A stretch of DNA of 64,000 nucleotides, from contig CAWFIT010000005.1 in the NCBI GenBank assembly GCA_963815965.1, positions 1 to 64,000 of the forward strand. Reading direction: 5' to 3'. The notes under the pieces were generated by a model, which saw only the letters and a program-made list of their open reading frames with translations, was not told where the DNA came from and did not search any database. The position numbers were made by a program, and so were the translations under genes. Shown piece after piece: positions 47,471-58,734 of this stretch (position 1 is the first letter of the stretch; each line of letters begins with the position of its first letter). Source of the stretch: DASVFB01 sp963815965 (GTDB lineage Bacteria; Actinomycetota; Thermoleophilia; Gaiellales; Gaiellaceae).

Positions 47471-47880
47471 GCGCCTCGTCGTCGCCTTCGCCGCGGCCGT
47501 GCTCTCCCTCGCCGCCCCCGCGGGTGGCGCGGTCGCCTCGCCGACTGTTCGCCTCGCGATCTCGCACGTCGTCTCCCACTGCCACGTTTGGCGGACGCCG
47601 ACGAAGCTGCTCGGTCCTTCGACGAAGGTCACGGTCACGCGAGGCACTCGGATCGTGATCCGCTCGGACTGCCCGATGGACTTCGATTTCGTGCAGACGA
47701 AGGGTCCGCGGCTCTCGCTCGGAAACCCGCGCACGTATGCGGGCGCCTCGCGCACGCTCACATTCCGCAAGGCCGGGCGTCTACAGGCTGACCGCGACGA
47801 ACGTCCAGACGCCCGAGGAGCGAGGGCTCGTCACGCTCGGAGAGACGAACAGGCTCACGCTGACCGTCGTCGTCAAGTAG
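47460..47880 (+). CDS. Small exported protein, frameshifted near 47775
   Basis: 139 residues after correction. Signal peptide 'RRKRLVVAFAAAVLSLAAPAGGAVA', then 'TVRLAISHVVSHCHVWRTPTKLLGPSTKVTVTRGTRIVIRSDCPMDFDFVQTKGPRLSLGNPRTY' - cupredoxin-like beta sequence with His and Cys but without a full type 1 copper site visible. After 'LTFRKAG' the end 'VYRLTATNVQTPEERGLVTLGETNRLTLTVVVK' lies in the next frame; deleting one G of the GGG at 47774-47776 restores it. Overlaps the MMPL stop by 11 bp and the end of the convergent DUF4037 gene by 8 bp. Confidence 0.72.
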
Positions 47881-48907
47881 CGAAGAGCGTCCCGACCCGG
47901 CCGAACACGCGCAGGTCGCTCAATACGTCGACCGAATCGACGTACTGGTCGATCGCTCCGACGAGCGGCAGCGACTTCAGCCAGGGATCGGTCACGCGCT
48001 CGAGGCACGCGTCCACGAAGCGCGCCGATCCCAGAACGCGGAACGGCCGCGTGTAGAAGCGGCGCACGGTCGTCTCCGCCGAGCGTGTCACGCCCGCTGC
48101 GTTGTGCAACCTGGCGAGCTCCTCGACGACGGCGACGAGCGCGTCCTCACGCGCGTCGTAGCTCTCGGCGGAAAGGACGTCGAGCAACGGGGACTGAAGC
48201 GCGACGGCAGAGTCGAGCTGCGCGAACGCGCTTCCGAGCCACTTGCTGTACGGGGCGTACCGGCGCTCGAGCAGAAAAGCCAGCCGCATGCAATCGCGCA
48301 CGAGACGCGACGCGACCACGCGCGACCCGAGCTCGTCACCGACCTCGGCGGTGCGGCCGACGAACGCCTCCTCCTGATCGAGGCGCCGCCACTGGCACGC
48401 AAGCAGCCACAGCCAGACGTCGTCCGGATACCACGCGAGCGCGGCGCGAACCGAGGCGAGTTCGCCGCCTGGGTCGTTGAAGACCCCACCCGAGGTCAGC
48501 TCGAGCAGGATCTGCTGCGGCGTGGCGAGCCAGTGGCGCGTCGAAATCCCGCCGCGCGGATCGAAGCCGAGCCGTCCCTCGAGCCACTCGCCCAACGGCG
48601 CGACGTCGACGTGATGCGACACGGGCACCTCGTCCCAGCCGTACCGGGTCGGCCAGCCGCGGAACTCGTCCGGCAGGCCGGCGTCGATTGCCTCTCGCAC
48701 GGCCGCCACGCGGTCGCCGTCGACGAAGAGCTGCATGCGCGGCCCCCACCCGTGGTCGGTCGACCGGACGGTGTCGTAGCCGAGGACGTCTGAGCCGGTA
48801 CCGAGTAGCGCGGCGGCGTGCTCCTCGCCCGCGAGCAGCGGCGCGACGACCTCGTCGTAGAACGCGCGGGAGAGCTCGACGCCTGGAACGAAGCCTTCGA
48901 GCTCCAA
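47873..48907 (-). CDS. DUF4037 domain protein (nucleotidyltransferase-like)
   Basis: 344 residues. 'AALLGTGSDVLGYDTVRSTDHGWGPRMQLFV' resembles the GS-x-D..(D/E) site of Pol-beta nucleotidyltransferases; 'HWLATPQQILLELTSGGVFNDPGGELASVRAALAWYPDDVWLWLLACQWRRLDQEEAFVGR' and 'SKWLGSAFAQL' are further DUF4037 blocks. The family sometimes occurs beside HEPN-type or resistance genes, but its activity is unproven. Second gene of an operon with the GntR regulator, 4 nt downstream of it. Confidence 0.85.
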   Translation of the reverse strand: MELEGFVPGVELSRAFYDEVVAPLLAGEEHAAALLGTGSDVLGYDTVRSTDHGWGPRMQLFVDGDRVAAVREAIDAGLPDEFRGWPTRYGWDEVPVSHHVDVAPLGEWLEGRLGFDPRGGISTRHWLATPQQILLELTSGGVFNDPGGELASVRAALAWYPDDVWLWLLACQWRRLDQEEAFVGRTAEVGDELGSRVVASRLVRDCMRLAFLLERRYAPYSKWLGSAFAQLDSAVALQSPLLDVLSAESYDAREDALVAVVEELARLHNAAGVTRSAETTVRRFYTRPFRVLGSARFVDACLERVTDPWLKSLPLVGAIDQYVDSVDVLSDLRVFGRVGTLFAT

Positions 48908-48911
48908 GTGA

Positions 48912-49622
48912 CTAGGCTGCGCGCTCCTCGAACCGTCTCACGACGAGATCGCCGGCCTCGAGTACGTGATCGACCATGTGCCGCCTTGCGGCCTCCGCAT
49001 CGCGCGCCTCGATCGCCTCGAGCACGGCGGCGTGCTGGGCAACGTTCTCCTCGAGCAGGTGCGAGCTCTCGCCGAGCACGATCCAGGTCAAATCGCGCGG
49101 GAAGCTCTGATGGAGGTCGGACAGGGTCGCGGCGAGCCGCTGGTTCCCCGCGGCCTCGAGGATCACGAGGTGGAAGAGGTCGTTGCCGCGGATCCAGTCT
49201 GCGTGCGCCCGAGCCGGAGGCATCACGTCGTCTCGCTCCTTCCAGTCGCGGAGGAGCTCGTACGAGTCTTCGAACATCGTCTGCGCTTCGCGCAGCCGGC
49301 GCAGGTCCTCGTCGCGAATGCGCGTGGCCGCCAGCGCCGCCGCGAGCCCCTCCAGCTCGGCCCGCACCTCGTACGCCTCGCGCACCTCGCGTGCGCTCGG
49401 GCCGCGGACCCGTGCGCCGCGGCGCGGCTCGAGCTGCACGATCCCCGCGGCCTGCAGCTTCCGCAACGCCTCGCGCACCGGCGTGCGCGAGACGCCGAAC
49501 TCGGTCGCCAGCGACTCCTGGCGGAGCCGCGACCCCGAGGCGAATTCGCCCGAAAGGACTCGGGCCTGGATGTCCGCCGCCAGGCGGTCGACGAGGGCGG
49601 CGTCCTGCTCGGTCTTCGCCAT
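48912..49622 (-). CDS. GntR/FadR-type (FCD domain) transcriptional regulator
   Basis: 236 residues. Winged helix 'DIQARVLSGEFASGSRLRQESLATEFGVSRTPVREALRKLQAAGIVQLEPRRGARVRG' and an all-helical FCD effector domain ('REVREAYEVRAELEGLAAALAATR', with His residues in 'NDLFHLVILEAAGNQRL' and 'NVAQHAAVLEAIEARDAEAARRHMVDHV' that usually bind a metal and a carboxylate ligand). It is divergent from the peptide ABC transporter and most likely controls it. Autoregulation is suggested by the repeats in the gap. Confidence 0.92.
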   Translation of the reverse strand: MAKTEQDAALVDRLAADIQARVLSGEFASGSRLRQESLATEFGVSRTPVREALRKLQAAGIVQLEPRRGARVRGPSAREVREAYEVRAELEGLAAALAATRIRDEDLRRLREAQTMFEDSYELLRDWKERDDVMPPARAHADWIRGNDLFHLVILEAAGNQRLAATLSDLHQSFPRDLTWIVLGESSHLLEENVAQHAAVLEAIEARDAEAARRHMVDHVLEAGDLVVRRFEERAA

Positions 49623-49633
49623 CGCCGCGCGAC

Positions 49634-49686
49634 GATACCAGGTCGTGTATCCAATTGACGCTGGGTTGTATCCATTTTGGTAGGCT
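49634..49686 (+). promoter_or_regulatory. GntR operator repeats with the ABC-operon promoter
   Basis: Direct repeats TGTATCCAATT (49646-49656) and TGTATCCATTT (49667-49677) are 21 bp apart, two helical turns; GATAC...GTATC (49634-49651) is an inverted half. They resemble FCD-GntR boxes (TnGTATnCnA). TTGACG (49655-49660) and TAGGCT (49681-49686) are plausible -35/-10 elements with a long 20-bp spacer; the second repeat lies between them, so repression by blocking RNA polymerase is expected. Confidence 0.6.
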
Positions 49687-49732
49687 CATCGGCCTGCAGT
49701 CCCGTCATATTCCAAAGGCAGGGGGAACGCAC

Positions 49733-51323
49733 ATGACCGCTGTCCGCGCGCGTAGCGCACTTCTCGTTCTGGCGATCGGCGCCGTTGCGCTCGTGGTCGT
49801 CGCCGCCGCCACCTCAGCCAGCCCGCCGGCCTTGAAAAGCGGCGGGACCCTCACGATCGGCCTTGCCGAGGACCCGGACGCGCTCGATCCAACGCTTGCG
49901 CGCACGTTCGTCGGCCGCATGATCTTCATGCATATGTGCCAGAAGCTCTACGACATCAACGCGAAGCTGGAAATCGTTCCGCAGCTCGCCGCGGCGATGC
50001 CCAAGTTCTCCACGAACAAGAAGACGATCACGATCAAGCTCCGCACCGGGCTCAAGTTCAACGACGGCACGGCGTTCGACGCCGCCGCCGTGAAACAGTC
50101 GCTCGACCGGCACAAGACCCTGCCCCGCTCGACACGCGCGAGCGAGCTCGCGCCGGTGACCTCGATCGACACGCAGGGGAACAACACTGTGATCCTCCAC
50201 CTGAACAACAGGTACGCGCCGATCACGGCTCAGCTCGCCGACCGCGCAGGGATGATCATGTCGCCGAAGGCGCTGAACGACCTCGGTGACAAGTTCGCGA
50301 CGAACCCGGTCTGCGTCGGTCCCTTCATGTTCAAGGATCGGACCGCCGGCGATCACATCACGCTGGTCAAGTCGCCGTACTACTACGCAAAGTCGAAGGT
50401 GCACCTGGACACGATCGTGTTCAAGATCATCACGGATCCTTCGGCGCGCTCCCAGAACCTTCGGGCGCACAGCATCGACGTCGAGGACCGCATCCCGTCG
50501 ACGGAGCTGCAGTCGATCGCGCACGACAACAGCCTTCGTGTCGCGAAGTCGATCTCGATCGGCTACCAGGGAATCACGATCAACATCGGCAACAAGAACG
50601 GGCTCAACAAAACGTACGAGAACATCGGCACGGCGTTCGCGAAGTCGGCCGACCTGCGCCGGGCGTTCGAGCTCGCGCTGGACCGCAAGATCATCAACAA
50701 GATCGTGTTCGGCGGAACGCAGCAACCCAGCTGCTTCCCGTTCCCGGCCGCCAGTCCCTATGCCGCGGCCAACAAGGGAATTCCCTGCCACCTGACGGCG
50801 AACGTTGCGGCGGCGAAGGCGGCGTTCAAGAAGTCCGGCGCGTCGGCGCCCGTCGACGTGAAGATAATCATCGGCACCGACCCGATCGCGGCCCGCCTCG
50901 GCGCGGTCCTCCAGGCGCAGGAGAAGCCGATCGGCTTCAACATCATCCTGGAGCCGACGGAGTTTACGGCCGCGCTAAATCGGCAGGATGCTGGAAAGTA
51001 CGAGACGTTCGCGGTCGGCTGGTCGGGCCGCGTCGACCCAGACGGGAACTTCTACCAATTCGTCAACTCGAAGGGCTCACAGAACGTCAGCGGCTACATC
51101 GAACAGTGTCGTCGACAAAGCGACGAACCAGGCGCGTGCGGTCCTGAAGCAGGACAAGCGGATCGCGGCCTACCACACCGCGCTCGCGCAGGTGCTCAAA
51201 GACCTGCCGCTGATCTACCTGTACAGCCCGATCAACCGGTTCGGCGTCGCGAAGAACGTCGGCGGCGTCGTGATCTTCGGCGACGGGCTGATCCGCGCCC
51301 AGTACGCCGGGTTCAAGAAGTAG
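49733..51323 (+). CDS. Peptide-type ABC transporter substrate-binding protein (SBP family 5), frameshifted near 51098
   Basis: About 529 residues corrected. Signal peptide 'RARSALLVLAIGAVALVVVAAATSASP'; no lipobox Cys, so it may be secreted or anchored by the N-terminal helix. 'GGTLTIGLAEDPDALDPTLARTFVGRMIFMHMCQKLYDI' and 'KLRTGLKFNDGTAFDAAAVKQSLDRH' are SBP_bac_5 blocks. At about 51098 the frame moves from 'NVSGYIEQ' to 'SNSVVDKATNQARAVLKQDKRIAAYHTALAQVLKDLPLIYLYSPINRFGV...'; loss of one A restores 'GYSNSVVDKA'. Binds oligopeptides or glutathione-like ligands. Confidence 0.85.
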
Positions 51324-51334
51324 GCCAATAGACG

Positions 51335-52288
51335 ATGGGCGGCTTCCTCCTTCGAAGGGTCGGAGCCGCCCTCATCGTCCTGCTCCTGGCGAGCATGCTC
51401 GTCTTCCTCGGCATTCGGGCGCTCCCGGGCGACCCCGCGACCGCGCTCGGCGCCGAGAACCGCGACCCGGAAGTCATGAAGGCGATCCGGCATCACTACG
51501 GCCTCGACCAGCCCATCCCCGTGCAGTACGTGAAGTGGCTCAGCCTCGCGGTGCAGGGAGACCTCGGGAGCGACCAGCGCGAACTGCCGGTGGCGCACAC
51601 GATCGTCGAGAGGCTGCCGACGACGCTTGAGCTCGCGTTCCTCGCGGTCTTCGTCGGGGTGGTGATCGGGATCCCCGCGGGGATCATCGCCGCCGTGAGG
51701 CAACGCAAAGCCTCCGACTACGTCGCAACAACCGGGGCGCTCGTCGGGCTGAGCGTGCCGCACTTCTGGCTCGGGTTGATGATGATCAGCCTCTTCGCCG
51801 TCAACCTGCACTGGCTGCCCGCGAGCGGGTACGTCCCGTTTACGCAGGATCCGGTTGCGAATCTTCAGCACATGATCATGCCCGCCATCGTGCTCGGCAC
51901 CGGTCTCTCGGCGGTGCTGATGCGGCAGATGCGTTCGTCGATGTTGAACTCGCTGGGAGCCGACTATGTCCGGACAGCGCGGGCGAAAGGACTCACCGAG
52001 CGCTCCGTGGTCATGAAGCACGCGCTGCGAAACTCGCTGATCACGGTCACGACGATCATCGGCCTTCAGCTCGGCGCGCTGATCTCCGGCGTCGTCGTGA
52101 CGGAGTCGATCTTCGTCATCCCGGGATTCGGTCGCCTGACGCTCGACGCAATCAACCAGCGCGATTACACGCTGCTACAGGGAGTCGTCCTCGTCTCCGC
52201 CGCCGGTTACGTCTTCGTCAACCTCACTGTCGATCTCCTGTACTCCGTCTTGAATCCCCGCATCCGGGTGGCGGGCACGCGCTCATGA
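51335..52288 (+). CDS. Peptide-type ABC transporter permease (DppB-like)
   Basis: 317 residues with six membrane helices. DppB N-terminus 'FLLRRVGAALIVLLLASMLVFLGIRALPGDPATALG'; EAA loop 'RTARAKGLTERSVVMKHALRNSLI' (contact with the ATPase); 'VTTIIGLQLGALISGVVVTESIFVIPGFGRLTLDAI'. 12 nt after the SBP stop; its own stop overlaps the next permease start (ATGA). Intact. Confidence 0.93.
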   Translation: MGGFLLRRVGAALIVLLLASMLVFLGIRALPGDPATALGAENRDPEVMKAIRHHYGLDQPIPVQYVKWLSLAVQGDLGSDQRELPVAHTIVERLPTTLELAFLAVFVGVVIGIPAGIIAAVRQRKASDYVATTGALVGLSVPHFWLGLMMISLFAVNLHWLPASGYVPFTQDPVANLQHMIMPAIVLGTGLSAVLMRQMRSSMLNSLGADYVRTARAKGLTERSVVMKHALRNSLITVTTIIGLQLGALISGVVVTESIFVIPGFGRLTLDAINQRDYTLLQGVVLVSAAGYVFVNLTVDLLYSVLNPRIRVAGTRS

Positions 52289-53170
52289 GCTACGTCGAGC
52301 CTTCTGTCGCGATCGAGCTGACCGGTCGCGCGCGCCGGCGGCGGTTGCTGCGCAAGCGCTTCCTGCGCAGGCCGATCGCCGTCATCGGCCTGGTCGTCGC
52401 GCTGACGTTCATCGCGGTCGCGGCACTCGCGCCGTGGATCGCTCCATACGCGCCTGACTACAGCGACTTCAACCTGATTCTCGCTCACAGCTCGAGGGAG
52501 CACCTCCTTGGCACCGACGAGCTCGGGCGCGACGTCTTCTCGAGGATCATCTGGGGCTCGCGCGCGTCGATCATGGCCGGCGTGCTGGCGACCATGCTCG
52601 CGATCGTCATCGCAGTGCCGATCGGCCTCATCGCCGGCTATTACCGAGGTTGGATCGATCCCGTGATCGCGAGGCTCACGGACGTCCTGCTCGCGTTTCC
52701 GTTCCTCATCCTCGCGGTCGGGCTCGCGGCGATCCTCGGGACCTTCGCTGCGCAACGCGACGATCGCCCTCGGCATTGCCGCCGTTCCGGGCCTGATCCG
52801 CGTCTCACGCGGCGAGGCCCTGTCGTTGCGAGAGGAGGACTACATCCGAGCTGCGATCGCAAACGGCGCGAGCGACGCCAGGATAATCCGCAAGCACGTC
52901 TTCCCGAACATGCTCTCGACGCTGATCGTGCAGGCCACGGTGATCATTCCTGCGGCGATCATCGGCGAGGCCGTGCTCTCGTTCCTCGGGCTCGGCGTCC
53001 AGTCGCCGGGAACCTCGTGGGGCGTCATGCTCGCCGACGGCAAGGACTACCTCACGACCGCGCCGCGACTGTGCCTCTACGCCGGGCTCGCCATCTTCTT
53101 CTGCTCGCTGTCGTTCAACCTGCTCGGCGACGGGCTGCGCGACGTCCTCGACCCGCGAACAAGCAGGTAG
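52285..53170 (+). CDS. Peptide-type ABC transporter permease (DppC-like), frameshifted near 52753
   Basis: About 294 residues when corrected. N-terminal part 'FLRRPIAVIGLVVALTFIAVAALAPWIAPYAP...HLLGTDELGRDVFSRIIWGSRASIMAGVLATMLAIVIAVPIGLIAGYY', then after 'LGTFAA' the frame shifts; the family sequence resumes as 'NATIALGIAAVPGLIRVSRGEALSLREEDYIRAAIANGASDARIIRKHVFPN' (EAA loop) and 'AVLSFLGLGVQSPGTSWGVMLADGKDYL'. Removing one C at 52751-52753 joins both halves. Partner of the DppB-like permease. Confidence 0.85.
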
Positions 53171-53173
53171 CCG

Positions 53174-54141
53174 ATGCCGCTGCTGGACGTCGACGCACTC
53201 AGCGTGCGTTTCGAGACCGACGACGGCATCGTCCAGGCCGTCGACGACCTCTCGTTCGACCTCGAAGAACGCGAGGTTCTGGGCATCGTCGGCGAGTCTG
53301 GCTGTGGGAAGAGCGTCAGCCTCATGAGCCTGCTCGGCCTGCTCCCGTCAACCGCGAAGGTCGAGGGAACGGCTCTCTTCGACGGCACCGACCTGCTCAG
53401 CGCATCGTCGAAGCAGATCGGCAAGATACGCGGCCGGCAGATTGCGTTCGTCTTCCAGGAGCCGATGACGTCGCTGAACCCGTCGTTTCGCGTCGGGCGC
53501 CAGATCGCGGAGGTGCTGGAGCGGCATCTCGATCTCAGCAAGCGCGCCGCCGACCGGCGCGCGGTCGAGCTGCTCGACCTCGTTCGGATCCCCGCGCCCG
53601 AAAAACGCGTGCGTGAATATCCGCACCAGCTCTCCGGCGGCATGCGGCAGCGCGTGATGATCGCGATGGCGCTCGCGTGCGATCCGAAGGTGCTCGTCGC
53701 CGACGAGCCGACGACGGCGCTCGATGTGACGATTCAGGCCGGAATCCTCGACCTCATGCGCGACATCCGCGAGCGTCTCGGCACGGCGATCGTCCTGATC
53801 ACGCACAACCTCGGCGTGGTCGCCGACATCGCCGACCGCGTGCTCGTGATGTACGCCGGCCGGAAGGTGGAGGAGGCGCCCGTCCACGATCTGTTCGCGC
53901 GGCCGCAGCATCCGTACACGATCGGGCTGCTCGGCGCGATTCCGCGCCCGGGAGGCGGCGACCACAACGGCCGCCTGCGCGAGATCCCAGGCCGCGTGCC
54001 GTCGCTCGACGGGCCGTGGGCCGCATGCGCCTTCGCGGACCGCTGCCCGCGCGCCGACGAACGCACCCGCTCGGAGGTGCCGCCGCTGCACGAGGTCGAG
54101 CGGCACCACCTCGTCGCATGCTTCCATCCAGGCTCTCGTGA

Positions 54142-54145
<4 letters not shown>
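53174..54145 (+). CDS. Peptide-type ABC transporter ATP-binding protein (DppD-like)
   Basis: 323 residues. Walker A 'GIVGESGCGKSVSLMSLLGLL', Q-loop 'IAFVFQEPMTSLNP', signature 'HQLSGGMRQRVMIAMAL', Walker B 'VLVADEPTTALDVT', H-loop 'IVLITHNLGVVADIADRVLVMYAG'. The oligopeptide-transport C-terminal extension carries the four-Cys-type pattern partially: 'CAFADRCPRADERTRSEVPPLHEVERHHLVACF' which binds an Fe-S cluster or zinc in DppD/OppD proteins. 3 nt after DppC; stop overlaps the next start (GTGA). Confidence 0.95.
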
Positions 54146-55167
<1,022 letters not shown>

Positions 55168-55171
<4 letters not shown>

Positions 55172-56853
55172 CGATGCCGTTCACGACGCGGCCGGAGCTG
55201 CGCGGCAGCTTTGGCGCCGTCTCCACGACGCACTGGCTCGCGTCCGGCGTCGGTATGGCCGTGCTCGAGCGCGGGGGCAACGCCTTCGACGCCGCCGTGG
55301 CTGCGGGGCTGACCTTGCAGGTCGTCGAGCCGCACCTCAACGGGCCGGGCGGCGACCTACCGGCCGTCTTCTGGCCGGTGTCGCGCGGCGAGCCCGTCGT
55401 GCTGTGTGCCCAGGGCGTGGCTCCCGCCGCGGCGACGATCGAGCGCGTCCGCGGGATGGGCCACGAGCTGATCCCCGGGACGGGGCCTCTCGCGGCCTGC
55501 GTGCCCGGAGCGTTCGGCGGCTGGCTCCTGTTGCTGCAGGAGTTCGGAACATGGCGGCTCGAGGACGTGCTCGCGTTCGCGATCGGCTACGCGGAGCACG
55601 GGTATCCGATCGTCGCCGGAATCACGGGGACGATCGAGCACTCCGAGCCCCTGCTCCGCGAATGGCCCGCTTCGGCGGCGCTGTACCTGCCGGCGCCACG
55701 GCCCGGGACGACGTTCCGGAATCCGCGGCTCGCGGCCACCTGGACACGGCTCCTCGAAGAGGCGCGCGGTGGTTCGCGCGAAGAAGAGATCGAGCGCGCG
55801 CGGCGCGTCTTCTACGACGGCTTCATCGCCGAGGAGATCGACCGCTTTTCACGCGAGAACGGCGGACTGCTCGACGCGGACGACATGCGCGACTGGCGGG
55901 CGACACTCGAGCAACCGGTCACGCTCGACTACCACGGGCTGACCGTGTGCAAGACGGGACCGTGGGGCCAGGGGCCGGTGGGCTTGCAGCAACTCGCGCT
56001 GCTTTCCGGCTTCGACGTCGGCGAGCTCAGCGAGGAAGAGCTGGTGCATGTTGTCACCGAGTGCGCGAAGCTTTCGTTCGCCGACCGCGACGCGGCGTAC
56101 GGAGACGCCCTTCCGGTGCCGCTCGACACGCTGCTCTCGACGGAGTACAACGACGAACGGCGCAAGCTCGTCACTGACGAAGCGTCGGATGAGCTGCGTC
56201 CGGGGCTCGGCCGCCTGCCGTCGCTTCACACGCCGAGTGACACTTTGTCACTTGGCGTCGGGGAGCCGACGCGCGGCGACACGGTTCACCTCGACGTCGC
56301 CGATCGCTTCGGCAATCTCTTCTCCGCGACGCCTTCGGGCGGCTGGCTGCAAAGCTCACCGGTCATTTCTGCGCTCGGCTGGCCGCTCGGAACGCGCGCG
56401 CAGATGTTCTGGCTCGAGGAAGGTCTTGCGTCGTCGCTGAAGCCGCGCACGCGTCCTCGCACGACGCTCTCGCCCGGGCTGGTTCTGCGCGACGGTGTAC
56501 CGTGGCTCGCCTACGGCACACCCGGCGGTGATCAGCAAGAGCAGTGGGCGCTGCACGTCTTCTTGCATCACGTCCACCGCGGCCTGAACCTGCAGGAAGC
56601 CGTCGACGCGCCCGACTTCCACACGCAGCACCTGATCGACTCGTTCTATCCACGTGGGTTCGCGCCGCGCTCGCTGTTCATCGAGGAGCGCGCCGGCAAC
56701 GACGTCGTGCGAGGCCTCAGCGTACGCGGGCACGAAGTGACGGTCGCGCCACCGTGGTCGCTCGGACGTGTGTGCGCCGTCAAGCGCGAAGACGGTCAGC
56801 TTGTGGCAGCGGCCAATCCCCGCGGCATGCAGGGCTACGCTGTGGCTCGGTGA
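55168..56853 (+). CDS. ggt: Gamma-glutamyltransferase family protein, no signal peptide
   Basis: 561 residues. 'GAVSTTHWLASGVGMAVLERGGNAFDAAVAAGLTLQVVEPHLNGPGGDLPAVFW' opens the Ntn-hydrolase; the autoprocessing/nucleophile region is 'RGDTVHLDVADRFGNLFSAT' with Thr372 as likely nucleophile (the usual TTH..V.D..GN..S.T, second Thr replaced by Val); 'PRTRPRTTLSPGLVLRDGVPWLAYGTPGGDQQEQWALHVFLH' near the end is typical. No export signal, so it should act in the cytoplasm on imported gamma-glutamyl peptides. GTG 55168 overlaps the DppF stop (GTGA), ATG 55174 possible. A 12-bp-stem palindrome sits inside the gene at 56231-56257. Confidence 0.88.
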
Positions 56854-57401
56854 GATCCGAGGAGGAGCTCCGCGCATCGCACGTCAGCGGGTCGCCGTCG
56901 TCAGGGCCGGTCGTGCTTGTCGACTACGACCCCGAGTGGCCGCGGCTGTTCGAGCGCGAGGCCGAGCGAATTCGTACTGCCCTCGGCGAGCGCGCACTGC
57001 AGATCGAACACACGGGGTCGACATCAATTCCCGGCCTCGCCGCGAAGCCGATCATCGACATAGTTCTCGCCGTCGCCGACTCGGTGGACGAGGCAGCGTA
57101 CGTTCCGCCGCTCGAGGCCGCCGGCTACGTCCTACGTATCCGCGAGCCCGAATGGTTCGAGCACAGGCTGCTCAAAGGCGCGGACCCCGCGGCAAACGTG
57201 CACGTCTTCTCAACGGGTTGTGTGGAGATCGAGCGCATGCTGCTGTTCAGGGACCGGCTGCGCGCGAACGACGCGGAGCGGGAGCTGTACGAGGAGACCA
57301 AGCGCGAGCTCGCCCGGAGGGAGTGGAAGTTCGTGCAGCACTACGCCGACGCGAAGAGCGAAATCGTCGAGGCCATCATCGCAAGGGCTCGTACGCCATG
57401 A
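56850..57401 (+). CDS. GrpB family (UPF0157) protein
   Basis: 183 residues. 'VLVDYDPEWPRLFEREAERIRTALGERALQIEHTGSTSIPGLAAKPIIDIVLAVAD' is the GrpB signature with the nucleotidyltransferase-like 'HTGSTS..GL..KP.IDI', followed by 'FEHRLLKGADPAANVHVFSTGCVEIERMLLFRDRLRAN' and 'YEETKRELARREWKFVQHYADAKSEIVEAI'. Function unknown; a nucleotidyltransferase fold. GTG 56850 overlaps the GGT stop (GTGA). Confidence 0.92.
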   Translation: MRSEEELRASHVSGSPSSGPVVLVDYDPEWPRLFEREAERIRTALGERALQIEHTGSTSIPGLAAKPIIDIVLAVADSVDEAAYVPPLEAAGYVLRIREPEWFEHRLLKGADPAANVHVFSTGCVEIERMLLFRDRLRANDAERELYEETKRELARREWKFVQHYADAKSEIVEAIIARARTP

Positions 57402-57432
57402 ATCGCCGCCTTTGATCGTCGGAGTACACTCG

Positions 57433-58653
57433 GTGTCCCTGCGGCACGACACGAAACCGGGATCCGGGACTGCCGTGGCCACCAAGCCCCACATCCAACT
57501 CGAGGCACTGCACTCGCTGGCTCGAGCGCTGGCAGGCGGTGAGTTTCGCTCGCGCGCGGTGCTCGAGCGAGCCTGCGCCGCAGTCGCCGACGGATTCGGC
57601 TTCGACCGGGTCGGAATCATCCGCTTTGTCCCCGAGACGTCGACGCTGGTGCCTTTCGCCGGCTACGGGTTGACGTCGTCCGAGACGCGCGCGCTGCCGG
57701 CCGTTCTGCCCGTCTCGCACTTCGACGCCTTCCGTCGCGCGCTCGACACGAGTCGCGCAGTCTTCGTGGAGGATCCGAGCAACGAGGAACTGCCGGACGA
57801 TCTCTCGCGCTCGTTCGGGCTCGGCTCGTTCGTCATCGTGCCGCTCGTCAGCGAGGGAAGGTGCCTTGGTTTCCTCACGTGCGACGAACGCGGCGGACAG
57901 TTTGCACTCGACCCGGCGGAGGTCGATCTCTTGACGACGTTCGGCACGCTCATCGCAGCGTTCGTCGAGAAGGCGATCGAGCACGGCGAACTGCGCCGCC
58001 TCAACGAGCTGAAGAGCCAGTTCGCGGCGCTCGCGTCGCACGAGCTGCGGACGCCGGCGGCGGCGATCTACGGCGCGGTGCGCACACTCGACGAACGCGA
58101 GGACGAACTCGACCCGGAACAGCGGACCGAGTTGCGCCGGATGCTCACGCAGCAGGCCAAGCGTCTGCTCGAGCTCGTCGAGAACCTACTCGACCTCTCA
58201 CGGCTCGAGGCCGACTCGATACGGATTGCGCCTGAACGGATCAACGTCGCCGAGCGTCTCAGGACGATCATCGATGCTGAGGTCGCCGAAGGCGCCACGC
58301 TTGACGCACCCGTTGGCCTCGACGCGACCGTCGACGCCGACGCGTTCGACCGGATCGTTTCGAACTTGCTCGCGAACGCGGTTCGGCACGGCTCGCCGCC
58401 GATCGTCGTGTCGGCGCTGCGGCGGGACAGCCGGCTCGAGGTGACGATCGAGGATTGCGGTCGCGGTGTGCAGGAGGCGTTCGTCGGAAGTCTCTTCGAA
58501 CGGTTCACGCGCGGGCCGACCGATTCGAGCGAAGGGGCCGGGCTCGGCCTTTCGATCGCACTCTCGTTCGCCCGCGCTCACGGCGGGACGCTGACCTACG
58601 AGCCCGCCCAGCCTCACGGCGCGCGGTTTCGCCTTGTGCTGCCCGCCGGCTGA
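57433..58653 (+). CDS. Soluble GAF-domain sensor histidine kinase
   Basis: 406 residues, no membrane helix. GAF domain about 25-182 ('LARALAGGEFRSRAVLERACAAVADGFGFDRVGIIRFVPET...IVPLVSEGRCLGFLTCDERGG'), HisKA with His203 in 'AALASHELRTPAAAIYGAVRTL', catalytic core 'RIVSNLLANAVRHGSPPIVV', 'TIEDCGRGVQEAFVGSLFERFTRG', 'GAGLGLSIALSFARAHGGTL'. No response regulator is adjacent. GTG 57433 is preferred (GGAG 8 nt upstream); GTG 57475 also possible. 31 nt after GrpB. Confidence 0.92.
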   Translation: MSLRHDTKPGSGTAVATKPHIQLEALHSLARALAGGEFRSRAVLERACAAVADGFGFDRVGIIRFVPETSTLVPFAGYGLTSSETRALPAVLPVSHFDAFRRALDTSRAVFVEDPSNEELPDDLSRSFGLGSFVIVPLVSEGRCLGFLTCDERGGQFALDPAEVDLLTTFGTLIAAFVEKAIEHGELRRLNELKSQFAALASHELRTPAAAIYGAVRTLDEREDELDPEQRTELRRMLTQQAKRLLELVENLLDLSRLEADSIRIAPERINVAERLRTIIDAEVAEGATLDAPVGLDATVDADAFDRIVSNLLANAVRHGSPPIVVSALRRDSRLEVTIEDCGRGVQEAFVGSLFERFTRGPTDSSEGAGLGLSIALSFARAHGGTLTYEPAQPHGARFRLVLPAG

Positions 58654-58734
58654 GCGGGGACCTGGTCCCTATGGATTGCCACGAGCGCGCTGTCCGTTCT
58701 CACAAAAACAGACCGGAAGGGGTTTCAGTTCACG

